Assembly (NCBI RefSeq): GCF_030182585.1 | Contig: NZ_JARXOW010000001.1 | Coordinates: 992,001-1,056,000 of the forward strand | Reading direction: 5' to 3' | Length of the DNA: 64,000 nucleotides | Origin: Pedobacter faecalis | Lineage (GTDB): Bacteria > Bacteroidota > Bacteroidia > Sphingobacteriales > Sphingobacteriaceae | In this document: positions 53,294-61,508 of the stretch, piece by piece | How positions within the stretch are numbered: the stretch's first letter is position 1 | How the letters are laid out: every line of letters begins with the position of its first letter | The notes under the pieces: generated by a model | Databases searched by the model: none | Seen by the model: only the letters and a program-made list of their open reading frames with translations | What the model was told of the DNA's origin: nothing | Translations under genes and position numbers: made by a program

Positions 53294-54253
53294 TTATCGC
53301 TGAACTTGCAGCCACTTAAACGTTGCCGGATCCGCTTCGAGTACATCTACCCCATCCTTTCCCGGCTTAAAAGTGATATCTATAACCGCCGTTGCCCGTG
53401 GCGAAACCCGGGTGTCCGACCGGTGGGTATGCAACACATATCGCAGTTTACCTTCTTTGTCCGCAAATACATCACCGTGCCCTGAGCCATTATATCCGAC
53501 AGTCTTCCTGCTGATAATCGGATTGCCCTCATACTTCTTCCATGGTCCGGTTGGAGAAGTTGCCGTAGCATAGCCTACCGCATAATCCTTGTTACGGAAA
53601 TCATTCGAAGAATAGATCAGATAGTACAGTCCCTTATGCTTGAACACAGTCGGCCCCTCCGCCACAGGCCAGTCAGAACCCGCAGTATTCTCCCACTCAG
53701 CAGTGCTGGCTATACATTCTTTTTCCGTGCCTGGAACAATGTCCGACAAATCCTTCTTCATTTCCACCACAAAAATGCGGTTGCCCTCCTGTAATTTAAC
53801 ATGATACAAGTACACCTTACCCCCGTCAAAGAAAACAAATGGATCAATTTGCTTGCCCGATCCGCTCAGGGCGACCGGACGAGTTTGTTTAAAGGGTCCG
53901 GCGGGACTGGCGGCTTTGGCGATGGCAATTTGCTCATCGGCCGTGTAGGCCATATAATAATTACCTTTATGCTTAAATATCTGCGGCGCCCAGAAACCGC
54001 CGTTGCCAAAGGCATCACCTTTTTTAAGCGCCAGGCCGTCAGGCCGCTCAATGGCTTTCCATGAAATCAAATCGGCCGACTCATAAGCGCGAAAGCCCAT
54101 AGGGCTGCTTGTTCCGTATAAAAAATACTTACCCTTATCCGCAAACACCGTCGGATCGGCCAGGAATACCGAAGCTTGCTGGGCAATACTCTCCAGCGAT
54201 GTAAAACTGAGCGCGCCGAGCAAAAAGCCAGCTAAAACTTTAGAAAATCTCAT
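53294..54253 (-). CDS. GH43-family glycoside hydrolase
   Basis: A 319-residue secreted five-bladed beta-propeller of family 43, usually an exo-acting arabinofuranosidase or xylosidase. Signal peptide MRFSKVLAGFLLGALSFTSLESIAQ. The three catalytic acids are visible: Asp base in LADPTVF, Asp modulator in QIDPFVFF and Glu acid in VAEGPTVFKH. Substrate cannot be fixed from sequence. It is a lone gene between sucC (convergent) and a DUF1801 gene 9 bases upstream; its link to the xylose genes 15 kb away is conceivable but unproven. Confidence 0.9.
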   Translation of the reverse strand: MRFSKVLAGFLLGALSFTSLESIAQQASVFLADPTVFADKGKYFLYGTSSPMGFRAYESADLISWKAIERPDGLALKKGDAFGNGGFWAPQIFKHKGNYYMAYTADEQIAIAKAASPAGPFKQTRPVALSGSGKQIDPFVFFDGGKVYLYHVKLQEGNRIFVVEMKKDLSDIVPGTEKECIASTAEWENTAGSDWPVAEGPTVFKHKGLYYLIYSSNDFRNKDYAVGYATATSPTGPWKKYEGNPIISRKTVGYNGSGHGDVFADKEGKLRYVLHTHRSDTRVSPRATAVIDITFKPGKDGVDVLEADPATFKWLQVQR

Positions 54254-54262
54254 CCGCTAAAA

Positions 54263-54595
54263 CTAAGAAAATTTGCGCTCAATAAGCCTTAAAATCACAG
54301 CTAATGGCAAGGGTTTATTGTACGGAAAGTGCAAGGCATCCTTGGTGTTCTTCCCGCGGTACGCTAAAGCTTCAGCATCCAGCTCCTTATCATAGAAAGG
54401 ATACATGCCGATTTGCTTTTTATAACCCGCAACATATACATGCTCTCCCTGAAGCCCGAACGCAGGCATATTGTACCGGATACTTTCCTCGACCTCGGGA
54501 AAGGCCTTTAAAATTGCTTCCCGAAGCTCACGAAGCCTCAGCTGCACCGGTTCGTCCAGACCGATCAGATACGTCTCGAAATCTTTTGGTTTCAT
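54263..54595 (-). CDS. DUF1801-family protein (YdhG-like), first copy
   Basis: A 110-residue cytoplasmic protein with the DUF1801 fold: FETYLIGLDEPVQLRLRELREAILKAFPEVEESIRYNMPAF then the aromatic centre MYPFYDKELDAEAL and the closing FPYNKPLPLAVILRLIERKFS. The family is related to frataxin-like iron chaperones but the role is not established. It is co-directional with the GH43 gene, and a paralogue lies at 58438-58797. Confidence 0.85.
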   Translation of the reverse strand: MKPKDFETYLIGLDEPVQLRLRELREAILKAFPEVEESIRYNMPAFGLQGEHVYVAGYKKQIGMYPFYDKELDAEALAYRGKNTKDALHFPYNKPLPLAVILRLIERKFS

Positions 54596-54629
54596 ATACT
54601 TACTTCTATGCTTCAGCTTAAAATTGCGT

Positions 54630-54773
54630 CTATTCTTTAGCCCAAACTGTCGCCCAGATAATTACAAGCCCTGCAAGCCCACTGGTTATCGCTGCGAAAG
54701 GGAAAAAGTAAATATACTCGATTACGCCAAAATACAAATAAGCCAGGCCAAGCGGAAACATAAGTTTAGTCAC
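54630..54773 (-). CDS. Possible small membrane protein
   Basis: A minus-strand ORF ending at 54630 with two hydrophobic helices (FPLGLAYLYFGVIEYIYFF and ITSGLAGLVIIWATVW) and a final AKE. It starts at ATG 54761 (43 aa) or GTG 54773 (47 aa); the frame stays open about 30 codons farther upstream without a standard start. It looks like the tail of a membrane protein or a small one; start is uncertain. Confidence 0.4.
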   Translation of the reverse strand: MTKLMFPLGLAYLYFGVIEYIYFFPFAAITSGLAGLVIIWATVWAKE

Positions 54774-54839
54774 CGCTGGCCTGTAGGCCGCGACTAGTCC
54801 TTTGTATTTAACACAATATAATTTTCATTTGAACTATAG

Positions 54840-54861
54840 TATAAACATTTGTTTATATTTG
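54840..54861 (+). promoter_or_regulatory. Promoter with 8-bp-arm palindrome
   Basis: The -7 element TATATTTG (54854-54861) overlaps the palindrome TATAAACA-TT-TGTTTATA (54840-54857). A TTTG at 54828-54831 could be the -33 element with a long 22-base spacer. It faces the small gene at 54900. Confidence 0.5.
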
Positions 54862-54899
54862 TCGTTAAATGTACTACAAAAACATTGGTTAATAAATCT

Positions 54900-55100
54900 A
54901 TGGCAGATGTTGCTGATATCGTAAAGGTTTCTGAGGATTGGAACATTGATAAAAGTTCTCATAACGTTTTCTCGAGCGACGAAGTTATCACAGCTTATTT
55001 TAAAGGAAAAAAAGAGGGTTTGAAAGCCTATCAACAGTCGTTATTGGACTCATTGAATAAAATGTCGATGAGTGCGCAAAACAAACATACCAAATTTTAG
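54900..55100 (+). CDS. Small hypothetical protein (66 aa)
   Basis: Starts MADVADIVKVSEDWNIDKSSHN and ends SAQNKHTKF. No signal peptide or membrane segment; acidic and helical. ATG at 54900 lies about 40 bases after a -7 element, better than an in-frame upstream start at 54849 that overlaps the promoter. No family is recognised. A second open frame follows with a small overlap, so the two may be a gene pair. Confidence 0.55.
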   Translation: MADVADIVKVSEDWNIDKSSHNVFSSDEVITAYFKGKKEGLKAYQQSLLDSLNKMSMSAQNKHTKF

Positions 55101-55165
55101 ATTACCTGAATGCAAAGAAGTTCTCCAGGTCATCCGCCTACCTTAAAATCCTGCAATGGAACGTC

Positions 55166-55378
55166 TTGAAAGTGCTTATTCCTGTCAAAGAAGAGGATTT
55201 TCTAAGCAGTGATTTTCTTAGTACTTACGATTTCGTAAGCGACATAGAAGAAAAATCTTGCAGTAGCACCTATGCCGTAACATTTTCCTTCCTGGACTAT
55301 TCAGAAAATGTAAACGAGAAGAACCTTCATTCGGACGGTTTTATTTTAAAGCTGAAAAATTATATGTTAATCCCATAA
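55166..55378 (+). CDS. Small hypothetical protein downstream of 54900 (frame start uncertain)
   Basis: The frame is open from 55061 to 55378 without an ATG. The part from TTG 55166 reads MKVLIPVKEEDFLSSDF, but the codons before it also look protein-like (DYLNAKKFSRSSAYLKIL). It has a beta-rich, acidic pattern (STYAVTFSFLDYSENVNEKN). Either the true start is a rare codon overlapping the previous gene, or a frameshift broke one longer gene. Unknown function. Confidence 0.45.
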   Translation: MKVLIPVKEEDFLSSDFLSTYDFVSDIEEKSCSSTYAVTFSFLDYSENVNEKNLHSDGFILKLKNYMLIP

Positions 55379-55418
55379 AAACTCGGTCGAAATCTGTATT
55401 CTGACTTAGAAAGAGGCT

Positions 55419-55892
55419 CTATTTATACGCAATCTTGTACATCGTTCCGTTCATTTCAAGCAACTCCGGCCGCTGCTTCTTGGGATAACTGAACATCAGC
55501 ACCCTTTTTGTCTGCTCACCTGGACTTAGCTTTAAGTTAGCCCCCGCGCCAATAACCACCAATGTAGCCTGATAAATCTTTGCAACAGGGTACTTCATTT
55601 TCGTATCGGCGTTCAGCAAGTAAATTTTGGTTAGATCTACTACCTCTTCGGAATTCGTATTATTGGTAAGCAATAACCACATGTTCACAAAAGTATGGCC
55701 CTTTGGCGGAACCAGCATACGGTTTCCCCAGGCAGACTGGCCGTCGCTCGATTGGACTTTCAAGATGTCGACCTGGATATCCTTCTGGTAAGTGAGTCTG
55801 TTTTCCGCGACTTCATAATGGACTGAGCATGCAGTGAGCATGCAGATTAGGCAGAGTAGACCTGTGTGGCTAATAAATCTAGAGCTGAGCAT
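55419..55892 (-). CDS. Small lipoprotein with Ig-like fold, unknown function
   Basis: A 157-residue protein with a lipobox (LTACSVHYEV) after residue 20. The mature part has beta-strand character (NMWLLLTNNTNSEEVVDLTKIYLLN, GAGANLKLSPGEQTKRVLMFSYP), like the DUF4352-type Ig-like extracellular proteins. It should be anchored in the outer membrane or periplasm. Alone on the minus strand. No substrate or partner is visible. Confidence 0.7.
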   Translation of the reverse strand: MLSSRFISHTGLLCLICMLTACSVHYEVAENRLTYQKDIQVDILKVQSSDGQSAWGNRMLVPPKGHTFVNMWLLLTNNTNSEEVVDLTKIYLLNADTKMKYPVAKIYQATLVVIGAGANLKLSPGEQTKRVLMFSYPKKQRPELLEMNGTMYKIAYK

Positions 55893-55990
55893 GTTTGATA
55901 TTTAGATACACGAATATAGAAAATTTTCCGGCAGCTGAAACAAATCGTTAAATTATCGGTCTCATAGCTAACCACTTACAAACCATAAAA

Positions 55991-56107
55991 ATGATCCTAA
56001 AACGCTACATTTTTTTATCAATCCTCTTCGTGCCTCAGCTCTTGCTGGCACAAAACACCAACACGCTTTCTGGCGAACTAAGCACGAAAATAGACGGCAT
56101 CTTTTGA
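55991..56107 (+). pseudogene. Truncated gene: signal peptide and short start only
   Basis: An ORF of 38 codons: MILKRYIFLSILFVPQLLLAQNTN then about 14 more residues (LSGELSTKIDGIF) and a stop. The signal peptide is complete but the mature protein is cut short after about 18 residues. It resembles the beginning of a secreted enzyme, and the AT-rich repeat element follows about 180 bases later. Probably the remains of a gene destroyed by deletion. Confidence 0.5.
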
Positions 56108-56284
56108 TGGCCGCATTATGCATCCTACATTCAATAAAACTTTGCAATAACTATCAGGCCAGCTCCACAGCTTTATTAAAAGACGAAATCGGCTGTTTGT
56201 ACAACACTCATAGGTGAAACATGTGTGCTACATGCGAGCATATAATTGGATAATATATGGATAATAATTAGATAATAAATAGGG

Positions 56285-56372
56285 GGTTGGTATATCGTTG
56301 GTATATCCTTGACATATCCTTGATATATCGTTGATATATCTATTTGATATGATAACGATATGTCAAGGATAT
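56285..56372. repeat. 8 x 11 bp palindromic tandem repeat, copy 2 (inverted relative to copy 1)
   Basis: Eight gapless 11-bp units, beginning GGTTGGTATAT and CGTTGGTATAT, with turning unit CTATTTGATAT in sixth place and the last two units in reverse-complement style (GTCAAGGATAT). Read on the other strand it matches copy 1 (12647-12734) unit by unit. The AT-rich left flank also matches (AATAATTAGATAATAAATAG against AATAATTACATAATAAATAG). It lies about 140 bases upstream of the first DUF6266 gene. Confidence 0.85.
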
Positions 56373-56512
56373 TGGAATGTATTCTTAACTATCTATTTAT
56401 TATCCGGTCATATTGTAAAAATTATGTAATTATATGCCTCTATAGCCAGACTATTCTAAATGTTATAGTAAATTAGAATCAAACTACGTCACCATTAATC
56501 AAAATGTAAACT

Positions 56513-57166
56513 ATGGCTACAGCACCAAACGGCCCACTCGGCCATCATCAGGGTAAGGTCGGCAACATCGTATACTATATGTTAAACGGCCAGCCTGTCG
56601 CGCGCAATATTGGACGGAGTACCAAGCCTCCTACCGAAGATCAGAAACAGCATAGGCGTAAATTAAAGGTAGTCAATACTTTTTTAAAGACCTTCAAAGA
56701 TTTTATCAATATTGGCTTTCAGGGATTGACCCGCGGAACAAAGCAAAACGCTTTTAATCTTGCCAGTAAAGCAAATTTTCACCATATCCTGAAAGGCGAG
56801 TATCCCGACTATCAGATCGATTACTCCAGGCTGATGCTCAGCCAGGGACCGTTGAAGCCTGCGGCGAATGCCTCTGTGAAGGTTGAGGGCGATGGACTGC
56901 TGTTCAACTGGGAGACCGACCCGATGATGTTGTATGCAGAGTCTACTGAACAAGCCATGTTGCTGGCTTATTTCCCGGAAGAAGAGCAGCAGATCAATAC
57001 GCCTTTTGGCGCACTACGCCAGTCTGGAACCGCTGTGCTTCCCCTACCGGAGAACCTTAGGGAGGCCTATATGGAGGTTTATATATCATTTATTTCAGCC
57101 GACCGGTCGCAGGTGGCAGACAGCGTATACCTGGGCAGTTTGAACGGGCATGAACAGGAAGATTAA
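56513..57166 (+). CDS. DUF6266-family protein, first copy
   Basis: A 217-residue protein of unknown function, recognised by its start MATAPNGPLGHHQGKVGNIVYYMLNG followed by RNIGRSTKPPTEDQKQHRRKL, features shared by the DUF6266 family of Sphingobacteriaceae. No signal peptide or membrane helix; the C-terminal half is beta-rich. It is 21 bases before a paralogue in the same direction. The 8 x 11 bp repeat lies upstream. Confidence 0.8.
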   Translation: MATAPNGPLGHHQGKVGNIVYYMLNGQPVARNIGRSTKPPTEDQKQHRRKLKVVNTFLKTFKDFINIGFQGLTRGTKQNAFNLASKANFHHILKGEYPDYQIDYSRLMLSQGPLKPAANASVKVEGDGLLFNWETDPMMLYAESTEQAMLLAYFPEEEQQINTPFGALRQSGTAVLPLPENLREAYMEVYISFISADRSQVADSVYLGSLNGHEQED

Positions 57167-57187
57167 TAATGGCTTAAGCATATCGTT

Positions 57188-57874
57188 ATGGGTATTATAG
57201 ATTCAGGGATCCTCGGCGGCTTCCGAAACAAGACAGGCCCGGTAAGCGGCCGCAAGCATATGGGGCAGGATGTGATCACTTCTGCCTATCGAAAGAGTAA
57301 AAAACCCTTGACTCCGGCACAGCTTTACGAGCAGGAAAAGCTTGGTATGCTGAGCAGCTTTTTGAACAGTATTAGCATACTTACTGATCCTGGCTTTAAA
57401 AAGTTTGCAAAAAAAATGAGCGCCGTTAATGCTGCTGTATCTTACAATTATCCTAAGGCTTTTCTTTATTCGGAAGATTATCAGCCTGATATGAAGGAGC
57501 ACCTGCCTGGACTGATCGAGCTGAATTACCCGGCTTTGGTGTACAGCCGTGGCGACATTGCAAGTCCGGATGGACTGCGCATCAGTCGCGATGGCGATAT
57601 AGTAACCTTTAGCTGGGCCGCAAGACAGCAGTCGCAGTATTGCCAGCATACCGATCTGGCTTCTGTATTGGTGTACTTTCCACAGGCAAAGCGCGTACTT
57701 ATAAAGCACAATGCCGCTCAAAGGCACCAGCTGGGACTAGAGGTTAAGGTACCGCATTCGTTTAACGGATTGCTTCACTGCTATATTAGTTTTTGTTCGG
57801 CCGATGAAAAGATTCGCGGTAACAGCAAGTATGCGGGCTGGCTGGAGCCTATAGCAGAAGGTAATCAGGAATAA
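57188..57874 (+). CDS. DUF6266-family protein, second copy
   Basis: A 228-residue paralogue of the previous gene: MGIIDSGILGGFRNKTGPVSGRKHMG, SAYRKSKKPLTPAQLYEQEKLG and a matching later core (ELNYPALVYSRGDIASPDG). The two share the layout but are clearly diverged. Function unknown. It starts 21 bases after the first, so both are likely on one transcript, with the thioredoxin-like gene 29 bases downstream. Confidence 0.8.
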   Translation: MGIIDSGILGGFRNKTGPVSGRKHMGQDVITSAYRKSKKPLTPAQLYEQEKLGMLSSFLNSISILTDPGFKKFAKKMSAVNAAVSYNYPKAFLYSEDYQPDMKEHLPGLIELNYPALVYSRGDIASPDGLRISRDGDIVTFSWAARQQSQYCQHTDLASVLVYFPQAKRVLIKHNAAQRHQLGLEVKVPHSFNGLLHCYISFCSADEKIRGNSKYAGWLEPIAEGNQE

Positions 57875-57903
57875 TTTCTTAAATTGCGTAAAACTAAAAT
57901 GTT

Positions 57904-58416
57904 ATGAAAAGAAACCTTCTGCTCCTGCTTGCCTTTATCACGCTAACGGGGATAGTCCGCGCGCAGGAAACCAAAGATGCTAAAGCAAGTGCGGTAAACT
58001 TATATAATCCGAAGGCAGACGCACGGGCAGATATAGATGCGGCAGTGGCCCGGGCGAAGAAGGGCGACAAGCATGTTTTTATACAGGTAGGCGGCAACTG
58101 GTGTGTGTGGTGCATCGCTTTTCATAACATGGTGGAGCAAACGCCGGAGGTCAAAAACTTCCTGACCGCCAACTATGAAACGGTTCTGGTCAACTATAGC
58201 CAGGAAAATAAAAATGCTGAAGTGCTTAAAAGTCTGGGTTATCCCGGCAGGTTTGGATTTCCTGTATTTGTGATACTTAATGGCGAAGGCAAGTTGCTTC
58301 ACATACAAAACTCGGCTTACCTGGAAGAAGGAAAGGGACACAGTGTGAAAAAGGTGATGGATTTTCTGAAAGGCTGGACTTCGGCAGCAATTAAGCCAGA
58401 AAATAATAATTATTGA
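57904..58416 (+). CDS. Secreted thioredoxin-like protein
   Basis: A 170-residue protein with a signal peptide (KRNLLLLLAFITLTGIVRAQ) and a thioredoxin fold of the Thioredoxin_7 type. The redox pair is WCVWC (GNWCVWCIAFH) near residue 63, and the cis-proline is in FGFPVF. It should work in the periplasm on disulfides. It starts 29 bases after the second DUF6266 gene, so co-transcription is likely; a functional link is not established. Confidence 0.85.
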   Translation: MKRNLLLLLAFITLTGIVRAQETKDAKASAVNLYNPKADARADIDAAVARAKKGDKHVFIQVGGNWCVWCIAFHNMVEQTPEVKNFLTANYETVLVNYSQENKNAEVLKSLGYPGRFGFPVFVILNGEGKLLHIQNSAYLEEGKGHSVKKVMDFLKGWTSAAIKPENNNY

Positions 58417-58437
58417 GTATCAGCACCACACCTATCA

Positions 58438-58797
58438 ATGGCAAAAACGAACTATAAAACCATCGATGAGTACCAGGTTACCTTTCCTGCAGAGACCCAG
58501 GACAGAATGCAGCAGATCCGGGAGATTATACATGAGGTATGTCCGGATGCAGAGGAAGTCATCAGCTATCAGATTCCCTGTTTTAAGTATAAAGGTTACC
58601 TGATCTACTATTCTGCATATGCGAAGCACATCTCTTTGTCTTACCCTTTCAGTGCTGAATTACTTAGTCATTTTAAAGCGGATTTACAGCCCTACAAAGT
58701 GAGTAAATCCGCTATACAATTGCCAAACGCCGAACCCCTGCCTTTAGATTTTATCGGGAGACTTGTCGCGTTTAGGAAACAGGAAAACGAAAAGTAA
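58438..58797 (+). CDS. DUF1801-family protein, second copy
   Basis: A 119-residue paralogue of the gene at 54263, with FPAETQDRMQQIREIIHEVCPDAEEVISYQIPCF, the aromatic centre ISLSYPFS and the closing LPLDFIGRLVAFRKQ. The family is frataxin-like with no settled function. It follows the thioredoxin-like gene by 21 bases. Confidence 0.85.
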   Translation: MAKTNYKTIDEYQVTFPAETQDRMQQIREIIHEVCPDAEEVISYQIPCFKYKGYLIYYSAYAKHISLSYPFSAELLSHFKADLQPYKVSKSAIQLPNAEPLPLDFIGRLVAFRKQENEK

Positions 58798-58802
58798 TAT
58801 CC

Positions 58803-58920
58803 TGTCTTACGAACTCAGGAGCACGAACCTCCTCACTGGTCCTGGGAGTTTCAGGGGTTGCCGGGGAAATGTAAGCAGTGCATTTCCAGTTATAGAGACG
58901 TTCGGATCGGCCCTACCTGC
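58803..58920 (-). pseudogene. Decayed copy of the small gene at 61945-62166
   Basis: Read on the minus strand this stretch aligns along its whole length with the 3' half of the gene at 61945-62166; both contain GCCGATCCGAACGTCTC and end near TTCGTAA. The product reads ADPNVSITGNALLTFP and then is thrown out of frame, where the intact gene has ADPNVSLTGNAPLTAP. The 5' half is missing. A gene fragment, 3 kb from its likely parent. Confidence 0.7.
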
Positions 58921-58937
58921 AATTAACAATTAAGAAA

Positions 58938-59438
58938 ATGAGACGTTTTTATTTGCTATTATTATTTTTATACATTCCAGCCTGGCTCTTTGGTCAAAAC
59001 GCTCAAGAAAAAGAGTATACAAGAATACACAGTCTTCTAAGCGAGGCGTTTAAGATGGGTTTTGTCAAGGATACTAACGATATCGTTCTTTTTGCTTTGA
59101 AAGTAACCGTAGAAATAGGTAATGATGACAAGCTTAATATACTTAAACTAGAAGCTAATGACTCGACCGCACATCGTGTATTTCCAAATCTAGATTTTTT
59201 GAAAAAGATTGATTATAGGCAATTTATGGACAATAAAAAGCATACTACGTTTGTATTCCCAATATCGATCACGACGCTAACGGGTTCTAGTGACGTATTT
59301 GGAATGGTGCGGTCTACAAATTTTGCCAAAAAGCTGGCATCATATCTCTATATGGACAGTGCCCATGGGCAAAGAAACCCGACGTATAATTATATCTATT
59401 TTCCCGGCTGGAATACTACCGTAAACATCGACTATTAG
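58938..59438 (+). CDS. Secreted hypothetical protein (166 aa)
   Basis: Signal peptide MRRFYLLLLFLYIPAWLFGQ, then a 146-residue mature part of mixed helix and strand (FVKDTNDIVLFALKVTVEIG, DFLKKIDYRQFMDNKKHTTFVFP). No family recognised and no catalytic motif. Preceded by the pseudogene fragment; it may be an accessory gene unique to this lineage. Confidence 0.65.
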   Translation: MRRFYLLLLFLYIPAWLFGQNAQEKEYTRIHSLLSEAFKMGFVKDTNDIVLFALKVTVEIGNDDKLNILKLEANDSTAHRVFPNLDFLKKIDYRQFMDNKKHTTFVFPISITTLTGSSDVFGMVRSTNFAKKLASYLYMDSAHGQRNPTYNYIYFPGWNTTVNIDY

Positions 59439-59474
59439 GCCGTTTAGCCTTGTACTGCAATCATCGGTTAAGCC

Positions 59475-60017
59475 CTAGGTCAATTCCCCGATGCTCTTTT
59501 TAACAGATTTGATCCGCTTCAACCAAATTCTGGCGTGAAAAATTATCTGTACGACAATCAGAAGGATCAAAATCCCAAGCAGGTAATATTTTGTTGTGTC
59601 GAACTCGATGTTGTATGAAAAGAACAGCAGTAACCCTGAAGTGAAAACAACCCGCAGTACTACGGAGTTGATTGCGTACCTCTGAAGTCGGCGCAGATAG
59701 CTTTGCAGGGATTCAGAGATGGTTGTTCCATTCATAAGATTTTTCGACAAATCATAGCCGATCAGATTATGTGTTAAAGAAGCCAAAACTGCCACGATCA
59801 GGATAATATTAATGCCAAGTGGTTTCTGTTCTCCATCGAACATGGAATAATAGCATAGCAGAAAGGCTGTCCAGCCCACAACCTCTATGGTAAGTTGCTT
59901 GCGTATTTCTTTCAATACAGGATGTTTGTTTTCTAAAAGCATGCCCTGCAAATCGGCGAGGCCTTTTTCAACATTATTGGTGGCTTTCCACTCAGATTTT
60001 AGTTGTTCCAGTTCCAT
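59475..60017 (-). CDS. Membrane protein partnered with the ECF sigma, possible anti-sigma factor
   Basis: A 180-residue protein. The first 40 residues are hydrophilic (MELEQLKSEWKATNNVEKGL), followed by about four transmembrane helices from residue 48 to 168. Its start overlaps the sigma factor gene by 26 bases, the arrangement of a sigma/anti-sigma pair. No FecR or zinc-binding anti-sigma motif is present, so the role is inferred from context only. Confidence 0.7.
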   Translation of the reverse strand: MELEQLKSEWKATNNVEKGLADLQGMLLENKHPVLKEIRKQLTIEVVGWTAFLLCYYSMFDGEQKPLGINIILIVAVLASLTHNLIGYDLSKNLMNGTTISESLQSYLRRLQRYAINSVVLRVVFTSGLLLFFSYNIEFDTTKYYLLGILILLIVVQIIFHARIWLKRIKSVKKSIGELT

Positions 60018-60489
60018 GGTGCTGTAGTTTTTGAAGTTTATTTTTGATTCTGTTTAATTTTACTGCGATGTTATTTTCTGTAGTACCAATGACTTCAGCG
60101 ATTTCCTTGTGACTCATCTCGTCCAGATACAGCGCCACGATAGCGCGCTCGCCTTCGCTCAATTGTTTAAGAAGTATGAACAGCCGCTCCTGCCGGTAAA
60201 GTTGTTCCTCGCTGCGTTCAGCAGCAGGTAAGTCGGGAAGATCTGTTTCGTATCGAATGTCCGGGCGCGTTTTCCTAAAGGAGGCTAGCGCTGTATTGAG
60301 TGCCACCCGGTACATCCATGTGCTTACTTTTGATTCAGACCTATAGCCAGGACAGGCCTTCCATAGTTGATACGTGATCTCCTGGAACAGATCTTCCCGA
60401 TCTTCCGCGCTTTCTTTGTACAAACGGCAGACCTTGTGTATAATGCCTTGATGCTCGTGCAGCATCTTTAGAAATGATTGTTCATCCAT
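59992..60489 (-). CDS. ECF RNA polymerase sigma factor
   Basis: A 165-residue sigma factor. Region 2 at about residues 12-75 (IIHKVCRLYKESAEDREDLFQEITYQLWKACPGYR...VSTWMYRVALNTAL), region 4 at about 105-155 (LSEGERAIVALYLDEMSHKEIAEVIGTTENNIAVKLNRIK). Different from the SusCD-type sigma at 25206. It overlaps its membrane partner gene by 26 bases. Target genes are unknown. Confidence 0.88.
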   Translation of the reverse strand: MDEQSFLKMLHEHQGIIHKVCRLYKESAEDREDLFQEITYQLWKACPGYRSESKVSTWMYRVALNTALASFRKTRPDIRYETDLPDLPAAERSEEQLYRQERLFILLKQLSEGERAIVALYLDEMSHKEIAEVIGTTENNIAVKLNRIKNKLQKLQHHGTGTTKI

Positions 60490-60586
60490 TACCGTTATTG
60501 AATATATACCATTTTATTAGTTTATTCAATAAGTTGCAATGCTTGTGCATTTCTTACATTGGTCGACCGATTTTTATGGCTATACG

Positions 60587-61423
60587 CTAATGCCCGGGCT
60601 CGTAAATGATCCTCAGAAATGAGCTGAACCGTTCATTTTCGCGCTTTACGGGTATCCCGGTTACGATTCCGATCATGAGATTTTCAGCTATGGAAACCCT
60701 GAGCTGTGGCCTGATCGTCATGTCAAAATCGGAGTCACGGAATTCCTTATTCATTTCCAGTCCAATGAAATTTCTGCTGCCGCGGATCATGTAATGGACG
60801 CTGGTATTGTGCTGCCAGCTCATCTCCCGACGGTGTCCGCGGTGATGCGAAATGTTCGGGCCCGTATATATGAGCGAATGGAAGCTGCTCCCCCATCGCT
60901 TTGCAACAATGAAGAACGGACTGTACAGGTGACCTAGAAATGCACCGTGCCGGTAGTCACGAAAGGGCGACAATTCGAATTCATGCATATAACCCACAGC
61001 CATCGAGGTTTGCCATGCAGGCGACACAAAGAAGGAATACTGGGTAGCGAGTTTGAGGCTGTTTAAACGGTTTCCGGGAATTGAATCAGGGTTTGTATTC
61101 CGCTGGTTCCTGTAATAAAAGGTAAAGGGCAATTCTACCTCGAAGCCTAGGCGGTTGACGGGCGCAAACTCATATTCTACAAGCGCAGTGTAGGCGTCAA
61201 ACTTGTTGTTGTCGGTTAGCCCCATGCCTATGTTCCATTCGCGTTCTCCCTTGCGGGCGCCAAGGTCGCGGATCAGGTCGACATACAAAGGCTCGGCGTG
61301 CTCTACTTTGGCGGGCAGACTGTCGATGGTTTTACCTGGGGCATTTGAGTTTTGAGCGTGTATATAAAAAGAATTCGCTGTCACCATGGCAACAGCCATG
61401 AGAAAGCCAGATATAATTTTCAT
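60587..61423 (-). CDS. Outer-membrane beta-barrel protein (MetA-pathway-like)
   Basis: A 278-residue protein with a signal peptide (MKIISGFLMAVAMVTANSFYIHAQ) and alternating hydrophobic strands (EFELSPFRDYRHGAFLG, LRVSIAENLMIGIVTGIPV) ending in a typical barrel terminus. The middle (YEFAPVNRLGFEVELPF) matches proteins labelled transporter or phenol-degradation MetA-like (PF13557). Ligand unknown. It lies next to a small unknown protein upstream (minus strand), possibly co-transcribed. Confidence 0.72.
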   Translation of the reverse strand: MKIISGFLMAVAMVTANSFYIHAQNSNAPGKTIDSLPAKVEHAEPLYVDLIRDLGARKGEREWNIGMGLTDNNKFDAYTALVEYEFAPVNRLGFEVELPFTFYYRNQRNTNPDSIPGNRLNSLKLATQYSFFVSPAWQTSMAVGYMHEFELSPFRDYRHGAFLGHLYSPFFIVAKRWGSSFHSLIYTGPNISHHRGHRREMSWQHNTSVHYMIRGSRNFIGLEMNKEFRDSDFDMTIRPQLRVSIAENLMIGIVTGIPVKRENERFSSFLRIIYEPGH

Positions 61424-61508
61424 TAATCAGGATTTAAAGTGTTAAAATACGTTTGTTGAAAAGCAGTAGCAGCTAGCGAGTGCTACAGCTGTTGATTGTT
61501 AGATCGTA

